Assembly: GCA_038207585.1 (NCBI GenBank) | Contig: JBBQZP010000013.1 | Span: forward strand, 38,256-102,255 | From: JBBQZP01 sp038207585 | GTDB lineage: Bacteria > Pseudomonadota > Alphaproteobacteria > Rhodobacterales > Rhodobacteraceae | Direction: 5' to 3' | Length of the DNA stretch: 64,000 nt | In this document: positions 27,056-35,714 of the stretch, piece after piece | How the letters are laid out: each line of letters begins with the position of its first letter | Position numbering within the stretch: position 1 is the stretch's first letter | Position numbers and translations under genes: made by a program | The notes under the pieces: generated by a model | Told to the model about the DNA's origin: nothing | Database searches by the model: none | Seen by the model: only the letters and a program-made list of their open reading frames with translations

Positions 27056-27634
27056 ATGGCGAAGCTTTATTTCAACTATTCGACGATGAATGCGGGGAAA
27101 TCGACCACCCTTTTGCAGGCATCCTACAATTACCGCGAAGGCGGGATGGCGACGTATCTGATGATCGCGCAGTTTGATAACCGGGCGGGCACTGGTCGCA
27201 TTGCCAGCCGCATCGGCATTTCCGAAGATGCCGATACGTTTGGCCCGGATGATGATCTGTTCGAAGCCATCGCCACGCGGCTGGCGCAGGGTGAGGTCGC
27301 CTGCATCTTTCTGGACGAGGCGCAGTTTCTGACCAAGGCGCAGGTCTGGCAACTGGCGCGCGTGGTTGATGATCTGGGCGTGCCGGTCATGTGTTACGGG
27401 CTGCGCGTAGATTTCCGGGGCGAGTTGTTTCCGGGCTCGGCCGCCCTGCTGGCGCTGGCGGATGAAATGCGCGAGGTCCGCACGATCTGCCGCTGCGGCA
27501 AGAAGGCGACGATGGTGGTGCGCAAGGGGCCGGACGGGCGGGCGCTGGACGATGGCGATCAGGTGCAGATCGGCGGCAATGAAACCTATGTGTCAATGTG
27601 CCGCCGCCATTGGCGCGAGGCCGTGGGACGCTGA
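27056..27634 (+). CDS. tdk: Thymidine kinase
   Basis: This 192-residue type II thymidine kinase has the P-loop in MNAGKST near residue 15, the Walker B-like FLDEAQFL, and the substrate loop YGLRVDFRGELF. Zinc cysteines are in TICRCGKKA and VSMCRRHW. It phosphorylates thymidine with ATP for salvage and belongs functionally with the salvage operon at 32887-37413, although it is not adjacent. ATG 27056 gives the canonical AKLYFNYSTM start. It follows the 6S RNA candidate and converges with the EamA transporter seven bases away. Confidence 0.95.
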   Translation: MAKLYFNYSTMNAGKSTTLLQASYNYREGGMATYLMIAQFDNRAGTGRIASRIGISEDADTFGPDDDLFEAIATRLAQGEVACIFLDEAQFLTKAQVWQLARVVDDLGVPVMCYGLRVDFRGELFPGSAALLALADEMREVRTICRCGKKATMVVRKGPDGRALDDGDQVQIGGNETYVSMCRRHWREAVGR

Positions 27635-27641
27635 AGACGCA

Positions 27642-28583
27642 TCACGCCGGGCCCTCGGATGCCGTGCTGGCGCGCAGGGCGATCATCGCCCCCGCCGCCG
27701 CGATCATCGCCATGCCGATCAGGCTTTGTGCATTGGGCTGTTCATTCCACAGAACCCATCCCCACAGGCTTGCGGCGGGCAGGATCAGATATTCGAACAC
27801 CGACACCCGTCCCGCATCGGCAATCTGGTAGGCGCGGATCATCAGCATCACTCCGATGATAGACCCCGCCGCCTGCGCAAAGGTCCAGATGTAGAACGTG
27901 ACAGACGGCCAGACCCAACCACGCTGCACAAAGCCCGCAGCCCCGTCAGGCACCACAAGTGGCCAAAGCGCAAGCAGACCCAAGCCTGCGACACCCATGA
28001 TCCCCATGATGGCAAAGAATCCTGCGACCAGTGTTTCGGCACTTTCACCCTCGCACAGCCGTCGCGTTGCGATGTTGCCGGCCGCATAAAGTGCGCCCGC
28101 AGCGACCGGCAGCAGCGCCGCAGGAGACTGGCCCGCCAGAACTGCCGGGCCCAGCACCAGCAGAACCCCCGCAAAGCCCAGCGCAGCGGCGACAATGCGA
28201 AACAGGCCTATGGTTTCAGCGAAGAGAAGCCTTTGATACAGCAGCACAAACAAGGGTGCCGTGAACAGCCCCGCCACCACCTGCCCCACCGGCAGAAACG
28301 ACAGGCAGGCGAAATAGATAAGCATCGCGGTGCCGTGGATCAGCGACCGCGCCGCCACCGCCCGGAACCGCCGGGGCCGCAGGTGCAACCCGAACGGCAC
28401 CGCGCACAGCCCCATCAATGTCAGGGCCATCACACTGCGCACAGCATGAAATTGCCACAGCCCGCCCTCTGCCGCGATGACGCGTACGAAGTTGTCGATA
28501 AAGCCGATGATCGCGGCGTAACCGCAGATGAAAACGGCGGCGGTCAGGGTTTGGTTACGACTTGTCTGCATGCGGAAATCCAT
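27642..28583 (-). CDS. EamA/DMT-family transporter
   Basis: This 313-residue inner-membrane protein has about ten hydrophobic segments in two related halves, as in EamA (drug/metabolite) transporters. The first half runs from TAAVFICGYAAIIGFIDNFV to LGFAGVLLVLGPAVL, and the second from LLPVAAGALYAAGNIATRR to LIGMAMIAAAGAMIAL. ATG 28583 is preceded on the minus strand by GGAAAGGG at suitable spacing. Members export amino acids, metabolites or toxic compounds; the substrate is not inferable. The acyl-CoA synthetase gene diverges from it 85 bases away. Confidence 0.88.
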   Translation of the reverse strand: MDFRMQTSRNQTLTAAVFICGYAAIIGFIDNFVRVIAAEGGLWQFHAVRSVMALTLMGLCAVPFGLHLRPRRFRAVAARSLIHGTAMLIYFACLSFLPVGQVVAGLFTAPLFVLLYQRLLFAETIGLFRIVAAALGFAGVLLVLGPAVLAGQSPAALLPVAAGALYAAGNIATRRLCEGESAETLVAGFFAIMGIMGVAGLGLLALWPLVVPDGAAGFVQRGWVWPSVTFYIWTFAQAAGSIIGVMLMIRAYQIADAGRVSVFEYLILPAASLWGWVLWNEQPNAQSLIGMAMIAAAGAMIALRASTASEGPA

Positions 28584-28668
28584 TCAACGACCCTTTCCAA
28601 AAACCGCAGCACGGTTCACACTGCATGCCGGAATACGACATATCCGGCAGATTATCGGGGGGAGAACG

Positions 28669-30288
28669 ATGGGCTGGCTGGCAGACGAGACGGGGCTGGA
28701 TAAATGCGCCGCAAATCATGTGGCGCTGACGCCGCTTTCGCATCTGGCACGGGCGGCCGGGGTTTTTGCAAACCGCACCGCCGTTGTCTACGGTACCACC
28801 CGCCGCACCTACGCGGATTATCACGCACGGGTCAGCCGGCTGGCCTCGGGTCTGGCCGGGCTGGGCGTGCAGTCCGGCGATGTGGTGGCAACGCTTCTGC
28901 CCAACATCCCCGCCCATGCCGAGGCGCATTTCGGCGTGCCCGCCTGCGGGGCTGTGATCAACACGATCAACACCCGGCTTGATGTCGATACGGTGGCCTT
29001 TATTCTGGATCATGCAGGGGCGCGCGTGCTGCTCTGCGATACAGCACTATTGCCGCTGGCCGAAGCGGCGGCGGTGGGATCGGGTGTGCGCATCATCGAG
29101 GTGGTGGACACCGAGGCAGGCTTTGCGCCCTCGGGGCGCCATATGACGTATGAGGCGCTGCTTGCCTCGGGCGATCCGGCGTTTCCTTGGGTGATGCCGC
29201 AGGATGAATGGGAAAGCATCGCGCTCAACTACACCTCGGGCACCACGGGGCGGCCCAAGGGTGTGGTCGTGCATCACCGCGGCGCGTTTTTGAACACGAT
29301 GGGCACGCCGGTCAGTTGGGGGATGGTGCTGTATCCGACCTACCTGACCATCGTGCCCATGTTTCACTGCAACGGCTGGTGTCACACCTGGATGATGCCG
29401 CTTTTGGGGGGCACGCTGATGTGCTGCCGCGATGTGACGGCCAAGGCGGTTTACGATGCGATTGCAGGTGAAGGTGTGACGCATCTGGGCGGCGCGCCGA
29501 TTGTTCTGAACATGCTGGTGAATGCGCGCGCCGAGGATCGCCGCACCTTTGATCACACCGTCAAGGTCTTTACCGCAGGCGCGCCCCCCGCCGCCGCCAC
29601 CCTTGCCGCGATTGAACCCTTGGGGTTCGAGGTGATGCAGGTTTACGGGCTGACCGAAACTTATGGCCACATCACCGAATGTCTGTGGAATGCAGACTGG
29701 AACACTCTGCCCCAAGACGACCGCGCCACCATCAAGGCCCGTACCGGCGTCGCCCAACCGATGAGCATCGAGGTGACAGTGCTGGATGACACCATGGCCC
29801 CCGTCGCCCGTGACGGCGTGGCGTTGGGTGAGATCATGATCCGGGGCAATACCGTGATGAAGGGCTATTACAAGAACCCCCAAGCCACGTCCGAGGCGTT
29901 CGCGGGCGGCTGGTTCCGGTCGGGTGACATCGCGTTCCAACACCCCGACGGCTATATCAAGATCACCGACCGCGCCAAGGACATCATCATTTCGGGCGGC
30001 GAGAATGTGTCCTCGGTCGAGGTGGAGGGGGCCTTGATGCACCACCCTGCCGTCAGCCTGTGCGCCGTGGTGGCCAAGCCCGACGAAAAATGGGGTGAGG
30101 TGCCCTGCGCCTTTGTCGAATTGAAACCGGATGTCATGGCGACCGAGGCCGATCTGATCGCCTTTGTGCGCGCGCGACTGGCGGGGTTCAAGACGCCGAA
30201 ACAGGTGGTTTTCGGCGAATTGCCAAAGACCGCGACAGGCAAGATCCAGAAATTCGAGTTGCGCAAGACGGCAGCGGCGCTGGGGTGA
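28669..30288 (+). CDS. Acyl-CoA synthetase (AMP-binding)
   Basis: This 539-residue adenylate-forming enzyme starts at ATG 28669 behind GGGGGGAG, which decides against the longer frame from 28528. It contains YTSGTTGRPKGVV (P-loop), YGLTETYGH (adenine motif), GWFRSGD and the hinge DRAKDIIISGGENVSSVEVE, plus the C-terminal catalytic lysine region PKTATGKIQKFELR. It activates a fatty or short acid to the acyl-AMP and then the CoA thioester. The MFHCNGW segment is typical of the medium-chain or 3-methylmercaptopropionate (DmdB-like) group, so DMSP-type substrates are possible. No other genes of that pathway are nearby. Confidence 0.88.
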   Translation: MGWLADETGLDKCAANHVALTPLSHLARAAGVFANRTAVVYGTTRRTYADYHARVSRLASGLAGLGVQSGDVVATLLPNIPAHAEAHFGVPACGAVINTINTRLDVDTVAFILDHAGARVLLCDTALLPLAEAAAVGSGVRIIEVVDTEAGFAPSGRHMTYEALLASGDPAFPWVMPQDEWESIALNYTSGTTGRPKGVVVHHRGAFLNTMGTPVSWGMVLYPTYLTIVPMFHCNGWCHTWMMPLLGGTLMCCRDVTAKAVYDAIAGEGVTHLGGAPIVLNMLVNARAEDRRTFDHTVKVFTAGAPPAAATLAAIEPLGFEVMQVYGLTETYGHITECLWNADWNTLPQDDRATIKARTGVAQPMSIEVTVLDDTMAPVARDGVALGEIMIRGNTVMKGYYKNPQATSEAFAGGWFRSGDIAFQHPDGYIKITDRAKDIIISGGENVSSVEVEGALMHHPAVSLCAVVAKPDEKWGEVPCAFVELKPDVMATEADLIAFVRARLAGFKTPKQVVFGELPKTATGKIQKFELRKTAAALG

Positions 30289-30375
30289 TGTGCGATTTGT
30301 GCAAATGATTGTTTGCGCAAGGCACATCGGCTATCGTTGCGCGAGCAGGCACCAGACGGTCGGACAAAACCGCGC

Positions 30376-31395
30376 ATGACGGCACTTCAGCAGTATCAGA
30401 AACTTGAATGTTCGGGCCTGTGGCGCGATATGCCAGAGGCGCAGCGCCGCGATGTAGTGGTCAGCTTTGGCGAGGCCTCGCTGACGCTGACCGATCCGCG
30501 CAGTGGTCTGGCGCTTGCGCATTGGTCGCTGCCTGCGGTGGACAGGCTGAACCCCGGCGTTTTGCCTGCACTCTATGCGCCGGGTGCCGATGCGCCGGAA
30601 TCGCTTGAATTGCAGGACACCGACATGATCGCCGCACTGGACAAGGTGCGCACCACGCTGATTGCCCGCCGCCCGCGTCAGGGCCGCCTGCGGGAAGCAA
30701 TTGTTGCAGCAGCCACGGCGACGCTTGTTGGCATGGCGGTGTTGTGGCTGCCGGGGGCGATGGTGAAGCAATCGGCGCAGATCGCGCCGCAATCAACCCG
30801 CGTGGCCATCGGGCGCATGGCGCTGGCCGATCTGACCCGCGTTACCGGGCAGACCTGCCACAATGGCGGCGGTCAGGCCGCACTGGATAAGCTGGCAACC
30901 CGGGTGTTCGGCACGCCGACGCCGCAGTTGTTTATCGTCAGCGATGCGACGCAGCCCTCAATCCTGCTGCCCGGTCAGATCATCGTTTTGAACCGTGCGC
31001 TGATCGAGATGCCCGAAGGCCCGGAAACCGCTGCCGGGGCAGCCCTTGCCGCCGCCGCCACGGGGTCGGTGCAGGACCCGCTGATCCCCTTGTTGCAACA
31101 TTCGGGTCTGTGGGCGACGTTCGGGCTTTTGACGCGCGGCTCGCTGGATGCAGAGTCTGTCGCGGGCTATGGCGAGGTTTTGATGCGTCACGCGCCGGTT
31201 CGGGTGCCCGACGACGTGCTGCTTGAACGGTTTCTGGCCGCCGACATTCCGGTAGCACCCTATGCCAGCACGCTGGACACCACCCAGACCCCTACCCCGC
31301 AACTGACGGCGGCAGATGCAGACGGCACAGCGCTGCAAAAACCGATTCTTGCCGATGGTGACTGGATCACATTGCAAGCGATCTGCGCCGAATAG
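30376..31395 (+). CDS. Membrane-anchored protein related to M48 peptidases but lacking the zinc motif
   Basis: This 339-residue protein starts at ATG 30376. It has a cytoplasmic N-terminal part of about 105 residues, one membrane helix (AIVAAATATLVGMAVLWLPGAMV), and a C-terminal part reading PSILLPGQIIVLNRALIE. That resembles the PGGxIxVxxGLL strand before the HExxH helix in M48 peptidases. At the expected site the sequence is EGPETAAGAALAAAATG, with no HExxH. It may be an inactive relative with a scaffold or sensing role. It lies 87 bases after the acyl-CoA synthetase and ends before a terminator serving the convergent gene. Confidence 0.6.
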   Translation: MTALQQYQKLECSGLWRDMPEAQRRDVVVSFGEASLTLTDPRSGLALAHWSLPAVDRLNPGVLPALYAPGADAPESLELQDTDMIAALDKVRTTLIARRPRQGRLREAIVAAATATLVGMAVLWLPGAMVKQSAQIAPQSTRVAIGRMALADLTRVTGQTCHNGGGQAALDKLATRVFGTPTPQLFIVSDATQPSILLPGQIIVLNRALIEMPEGPETAAGAALAAAATGSVQDPLIPLLQHSGLWATFGLLTRGSLDAESVAGYGEVLMRHAPVRVPDDVLLERFLAADIPVAPYASTLDTTQTPTPQLTAADADGTALQKPILADGDWITLQAICAE

Positions 31396-31400
31396 GCCCC

Positions 31401-31435
31401 GAATAAAAACGCCCCCTCGCTGGTGCGAAGGGGCG
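31401..31435 (-). terminator. Intrinsic terminator of the SPOR-domain gene
   Basis: Read on the minus strand, arms CGCCCC(T)TCGC / GCGA(G)GGGGCG at 31410-31435 form a ten-pair stem with one mismatch and a four-base loop, followed directly by GTTTTTATT at 31402-31410. It lies about 90 bases after the stop at 31523. It could also halt transcripts of the plus-strand gene ending at 31395, but the T-run is only on the minus-strand side. Confidence 0.75.
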
Positions 31436-31522
31436 CAAGGTTTGTTCTGCCCGAGGTCTTTTTATCGGCGCCCGTTATCCCAAGAGGCGGCGTGTTCCCC
31501 ACCGCGTCTGTTTCGAAATCCC

Positions 31523-32821
31523 TTATCTGATGAACGCATCCCCGAATCCCGAGGCGTGTGCTGACGACAGCGCCGCTTGCGCCTGCCCCGCATCGCCGAA
31601 CGGTCCGGCCAGCACGATTTCCAGCGCCTTGCCACCTTGCGAGATGTTCGACGTGCCAACCGGCAGGCCCGCACCGCGCAACCGTGCCCGCACACCTTCG
31701 GCATTTGCAGGCACGCCAAAGGTGCCGATCTGAACGTAATAAGTGCCGGTTCCCTTTACGGCCGCAGTGGCGCGGGCGGGTGACGCTTGCACCGGGCCGG
31801 TCGCCGACGATTTGGACGACACTGACACGCGCGCGCGCGCTGGATCGGATTTGGTGGCGACCGTCACGCGCTGGCCAAAAATTCCCTTTTTGACCACTGG
31901 TTGCCCGACCAATCGTGCAGGCACGGTCCGTGTCCAGATCTGATCCTGCTGTGCCTGCCCTGTGGCTGTGCCACGGGCGCGGTGGGGGTTCAGGCGGTCA
32001 TCGGTCCAGGCCAGCTTGTAACCCTTTGGAATGGTGATCGGGGCCGCCGCATATTCGACCGTGGATTGCGCGGCAACGCCCGACCCGCGCGCAACGCCCG
32101 CCTCGCGGTAGGTCGGCGGGTAGATGCCTGCGCCGACGCGGTCACCATTGCCCAGTGCAACGCGAGCATAACGCGGCGCCAAAGCACCGGTCAGCGTGCC
32201 ATCGCCGCGCGTGCACAAGACCACCGTGCCGCCATCGGCCGTGCGCACCCGCTGCGCCACCGGGGCCGAGACGTAGCAGCCGACCTTGCCTTCGCCCAGC
32301 GCACCCGTTGCCAGCGCCGTTGCCAGCGGCATGACCACGGGGGCCGCGCGCGTCGCAACCGGCGCCGGCTGCAACGGTGCGGCAGTATAGCTTTGCGCCG
32401 GAACCCGGGAAACGGGAACGGCGGGCACAGCCTGCGTCCGCGGCAAAGCCGCGATAGACGCGACCGTATCAATCGGTGCGCCCGCTGGCTTGGCCTTGGG
32501 CTGCGGCTGGAATTGCGGCACGATCACCGGCGCTGCCGCCGCGATAGTCGGCGCAGCCTCAATCGCGGGCTTTGCCGCGAAGGTGGGGGTATACCCGCAT
32601 AGCACCTTGCGGTTGCTTGATACACGCGGGACCCAGCTTGTCCGCCCGCCGAACCCGGCCTTCAGGAACACGCAGCCACGACTGTCGATATAGGTCTGCC
32701 CCTGATAGCTGGCAGGCGGCGTCTCTTTCGGGCCGCCGATCTGATCCAGCGTTTGCGCATGCAGGGCGGTAAGACCCATCACAGCGGCGACCAAGGACAC
32801 GGAAACAACTTTTGCCAGCAT
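31523..32821 (-). CDS. SPOR-domain envelope protein
   Basis: This 432-residue exported protein has the signal peptide MLAKVVSVSLVAAVMGLTALHAQ. The mature N-terminal part includes a Cys-containing repeat-like block (GCVFLKAGFGGRTSWVPRVS, later GCYVSAPVAQRVRTADGGTVVLC). A long Pro/Ala linker follows. The last 80 residues form a SPOR domain (YYVQIGTFGVPANAEGVRARLRGAGLPV, IVLAGPFGDAGQAQAAL), which binds denuded peptidoglycan at the septum. The two similar Cys blocks look like an internal duplication. It is expected in the periplasm, perhaps at the division site. It ends before a strong terminator and is divergent from nothing; upp lies 65 bases upstream on the same strand. Confidence 0.87.
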   Translation of the reverse strand: MLAKVVSVSLVAAVMGLTALHAQTLDQIGGPKETPPASYQGQTYIDSRGCVFLKAGFGGRTSWVPRVSSNRKVLCGYTPTFAAKPAIEAAPTIAAAAPVIVPQFQPQPKAKPAGAPIDTVASIAALPRTQAVPAVPVSRVPAQSYTAAPLQPAPVATRAAPVVMPLATALATGALGEGKVGCYVSAPVAQRVRTADGGTVVLCTRGDGTLTGALAPRYARVALGNGDRVGAGIYPPTYREAGVARGSGVAAQSTVEYAAAPITIPKGYKLAWTDDRLNPHRARGTATGQAQQDQIWTRTVPARLVGQPVVKKGIFGQRVTVATKSDPARARVSVSSKSSATGPVQASPARATAAVKGTGTYYVQIGTFGVPANAEGVRARLRGAGLPVGTSNISQGGKALEIVLAGPFGDAGQAQAALSSAHASGFGDAFIR

Positions 32822-32886
32822 CGAACACTCCCATCGCGTGGGCGTAACAATGCGGCATCATTGTTTCCAAGTCAAAGGGAAATACT

Positions 32887-33519
32887 CTATTTTGTGCCAA
32901 ACATGCGGTCACCCGCATCTCCTAGCCCGGGAACAATATATCCATGGTCATTCAGGTGGCTGTCTACCGCTGCTGTGACAATCGGCACGTCCGGATGGGC
33001 CTCTTTCATGCGTTTTACCCCCTCGGGGGCGGCAAGCAGGCACAAAAACCGCAGATTACGCGCGCCCGATTGTTTCAAAAGCGAGATCGCTGCGGCGGAT
33101 GAATTGCCCGTGGCCAGCATAGGATCGACCACAATCGTCATGCGTTCGTCCAGAAGATCGGGCACCTTGTAGTAATACTGCACCGGTTGCAGCGTCTCGG
33201 GGTCGCGGTAAAGACCCACAAAGCCCACCCGCGCCGCCGGGATCAGTTCCAGAATACCGTCCAGCAGGCCGTTGCCTGCCCGCAGAATGGAAATCAGCGC
33301 AAGTTTCTTGCCATCCAGCGTGGGGGCCTGCATCGGCCCGACGGGTGTTTCAATCGGGATCGTCGTCATGTCCAGCTCGCGCGTCACCTCATAGGCCAGC
33401 AGCAGGCTGATCTCGCGCAACAGGCGGCGAAATCCTGCGGTAGAGGTATCTTTCTGCCGCATCAGCGTCAGCTTGTGCTGCACCAGCGGGTGATCGACGA
33501 TGGTCAGGTGGTTGAGCAT
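32887..33519 (-). CDS. upp: Uracil phosphoribosyltransferase
   Basis: This 210-residue enzyme makes UMP from uracil and PRPP. It shows the PRPP loop VVDPMLATGNSSAAAISLL, the flexible hood near VGLYRDPETLQPVQYYYKVP, and the uracil-binding C-terminus YIVPGLGDAGDRMFGTK. Length matches the family exactly. It is the last gene of the minus-strand salvage operon, 15 bases after add, which would recycle the uracil released by the upstream phosphorylase. ATG 33519 is the only reasonable start. Confidence 0.96.
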   Translation of the reverse strand: MLNHLTIVDHPLVQHKLTLMRQKDTSTAGFRRLLREISLLLAYEVTRELDMTTIPIETPVGPMQAPTLDGKKLALISILRAGNGLLDGILELIPAARVGFVGLYRDPETLQPVQYYYKVPDLLDERMTIVVDPMLATGNSSAAAISLLKQSGARNLRFLCLLAAPEGVKRMKEAHPDVPIVTAAVDSHLNDHGYIVPGLGDAGDRMFGTK

Positions 33520-33534
33520 GGCAGCCTCCGGAAC

Positions 33535-34524
33535 TCAGGGGTTGGGCATCAAGTGTTTCTGGATACGGGCGCGGGTATCGGCATCGCAGAAGGCCGCGTC
33601 AAGCGCGGTCTGGTTCAGGCGCTGAAACTGGCCCTCGTCCCATTCGAACGCGTCGTGAAGCCGGTCATATTCGCGCGCCAGTGTTGTATGGAAAAACGGC
33701 GGGTCATCGGTGGATATCGTCACCTTGCAGCCGCGCCGGTCCAGTTCGGCGATGGGGTGCTTGCGCCAGCCGGGGTAAATGCCAAGCGCGATGTTCGATC
33801 CGGGGCAGACCTCCAGCACGATGCCCGCTTCGGCGATGCGATCAACCAGTGCCAGATCCTCGATGGCGCGCACGCCATGGCCGATACGTTCGGGGCACAG
33901 ATCGTCCAATGCGGCGCGGACCGAGTCAGGCCCGCCCCATTCGCCGGCATGGACGGTCAGCCGCAAATTCGCTTCACGCGCTGCATCAAAAGACCAGCGG
34001 AAGTCTTTGGGTTCCAATACCTTTTCATCGCCGGCGATCCCGAACCCGACCAGCCAGTCGCCCGCCGTTTCCACCGCACAGCGCACGGTTTCCCGCGCCT
34101 TGTCAGGGCCGAAATGGCGGATGCAGGTGACGATGCCGCGCAGGGTGATGCCGTGGCTGCGCTCTGCCTGATCGGCCGCCTCGCGGATGGCATGCAGATA
34201 TTCGCGCCATGCGATCAGATCGCGGCCGCCACAGAAATCTGGCGACAGGAAGGTTTCCGAATAAATCACGCCACTTGCAGCGCTTTCTTCAAGCACCGCC
34301 AAGGTCAGGCGGTGGTAATCATCGGGGCTTTTCAGAACGCTGGTGGCGGCCTCGTAAACCTTGAGGAATTCGTCGAAATCGGCAAAGCGATAGCTGCCGT
34401 CCTCGGCGAATATCCCTGCGATGTCGATGTACTTCTCCTTCGCCATTCCGCGAATGAACGACGGCGGGGCCGCGCCTTCCAGATGCATGTGAAGCTCGAT
34501 TTTCGGCAAGGTTTGCAGGGTCAT
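33535..34524 (-). CDS. add: Adenosine deaminase
   Basis: This 329-residue enzyme of the amidohydrolase fold converts adenosine to inosine. Zinc and catalytic motifs are IELHMHLEG (HxH), VHAGEWGG (His and catalytic Glu), IGHGVRA and STDDPPFF (the Asp pair). ATG 34524 (MTLQTLPKIELHMH) overlaps the deoB stop as ATGA, which decides the start over the longer frame from 34602. It belongs to the cdd-deoA-deoB-add-upp operon. Some bacterial members prefer adenine or N6-substituted purines, but the HAGEWGG loop fits adenosine deaminase. Confidence 0.93.
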   Translation of the reverse strand: MTLQTLPKIELHMHLEGAAPPSFIRGMAKEKYIDIAGIFAEDGSYRFADFDEFLKVYEAATSVLKSPDDYHRLTLAVLEESAASGVIYSETFLSPDFCGGRDLIAWREYLHAIREAADQAERSHGITLRGIVTCIRHFGPDKARETVRCAVETAGDWLVGFGIAGDEKVLEPKDFRWSFDAAREANLRLTVHAGEWGGPDSVRAALDDLCPERIGHGVRAIEDLALVDRIAEAGIVLEVCPGSNIALGIYPGWRKHPIAELDRRGCKVTISTDDPPFFHTTLAREYDRLHDAFEWDEGQFQRLNQTALDAAFCDADTRARIQKHLMPNP

Positions 34525-35714
34525 AGCAGGCTTTTTCCCAATCCGTTCGGCGCTATACCAAGACGTGCTGCAACCGTTGCCGCGACATCGAGGAAATCGC
34601 AAAGCCCGATCTTGCCCGCACCGGCCCCCGCAATCAGCACCGGCACCCGTTCGCGGGTGTGATCAGAGCCGCGCCAAGTGGGATCATTGCCGTGGTCGGC
34701 GGTGAAAATCGCGATGTCATCCGGGCGCAGGCGGGGCAGAAGCCGCGCGATCTGGCCGTCCACCCATTCCAGCGCGCGGGCGTATCCGGCCACGTCGCGA
34801 CGGTGGCCATAAAGGCTGTCAAATTCGACCAGGTTCGCAAAGGTCAGCGAACCGGGTTCAGCCTGATCCGCCAGCCTGAGGATATGTTCGAATAGGTCGG
34901 AATCCGACTTGCCCTTGTGCAGATGATCAATCCCGCGATGCGAGAAAATATCGCCGATCTTGCCCACCGCATGGGTCACGCAGCCCGCCGCCTGTGCGCG
35001 GTCAAGGATTGTTGGTGCGGGGGGAGCAATCGCGAAATCGCGGCGGTTGGCGGTGCGGGTGAAACTTCCCGGCTGCCCGACAAAAGGCCGCGCGATCACC
35101 CTGCCCACCTTCATCGCATGCAGCGTGGGGGCCAGTGCTTCGCACAGTACCAGCAGCCGGTCCAACCCGAAACTTTCCTCGTGCGCGGCGATCTGGAACA
35201 CGGAATCCGCCGAAGTATAGCAGATCGGCCAGCCGGTACGCATATGGGCCGCGCCATGCAGATCAATGATGGGGATGCCCGAGGCGTGGCAATTGCCCAG
35301 AATTGCCGTGGTTCCGGCCAATTGGCACACCCGCGCCACCAAATCGGGGGGGAAGGCGGGCACCGTGTCGGGGAAATAGGTCCAGTCCCACGGCACCGGC
35401 ACGCCCGAAAGCTCCCAATGGCCGGAGGGCGTATCTTTGCCCTGCGACGTTTCGGTTGCCGCCCCCCAACGCCCGCCGGGCAGGGCAGCAATCGCGGGCG
35501 GCATGCCAGTAGACAGGCGCATTACGTGGCGCAGGCCCAAGGCATCAAGGGTCGGGGTCCGCAACGGGCCTTTTCGGCCTGAGTCGGCCCGGCCTGCGGC
35601 ACATTCGGTGGCGATATGGCCCAGAGTATCGGCCCCTTCATCACCAAAGGCAGCGGCATCGGGTGCGCCGCCGCAACCGACCGAATCCAGCACGATCAGG
35701 AATACCCGCGCCAT
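34521..35714 (-). CDS. deoB: Phosphopentomutase
   Basis: This 397-residue metalloenzyme of the alkaline-phosphatase superfamily interconverts (deoxy)ribose 1- and 5-phosphates. It opens MARVFLIVLDSVGCGGAPDA with the metal Asp, has TPSGHWELSGVP (nucleophile region) and ends with FTADHGNDPTWRGSDHTRERVP. Length is normal. ATG 35714 is decided by its one-base overlap with the deoA stop (TGATG); the longer frame reading from 35837 would intrude into deoA. It takes pentose-1-phosphate released by the phosphorylase DeoA into central metabolism. Confidence 0.96.
   Translation of the reverse strand: MARVFLIVLDSVGCGGAPDAAAFGDEGADTLGHIATECAAGRADSGRKGPLRTPTLDALGLRHVMRLSTGMPPAIAALPGGRWGAATETSQGKDTPSGHWELSGVPVPWDWTYFPDTVPAFPPDLVARVCQLAGTTAILGNCHASGIPIIDLHGAAHMRTGWPICYTSADSVFQIAAHEESFGLDRLLVLCEALAPTLHAMKVGRVIARPFVGQPGSFTRTANRRDFAIAPPAPTILDRAQAAGCVTHAVGKIGDIFSHRGIDHLHKGKSDSDLFEHILRLADQAEPGSLTFANLVEFDSLYGHRRDVAGYARALEWVDGQIARLLPRLRPDDIAIFTADHGNDPTWRGSDHTRERVPVLIAGAGAGKIGLCDFLDVAATVAARLGIAPNGLGKSLL

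Noticed and set aside
31401..31435. Terminator assigned to the plus-strand M48-like gene
   Set aside because: The T-run is on the minus-strand side, so it better serves the SPOR gene, although it may act on both.
33187..34662. A 491-residue plus-strand frame over upp and add
   Set aside because: Antisense to two enzymes with full catalytic motifs.
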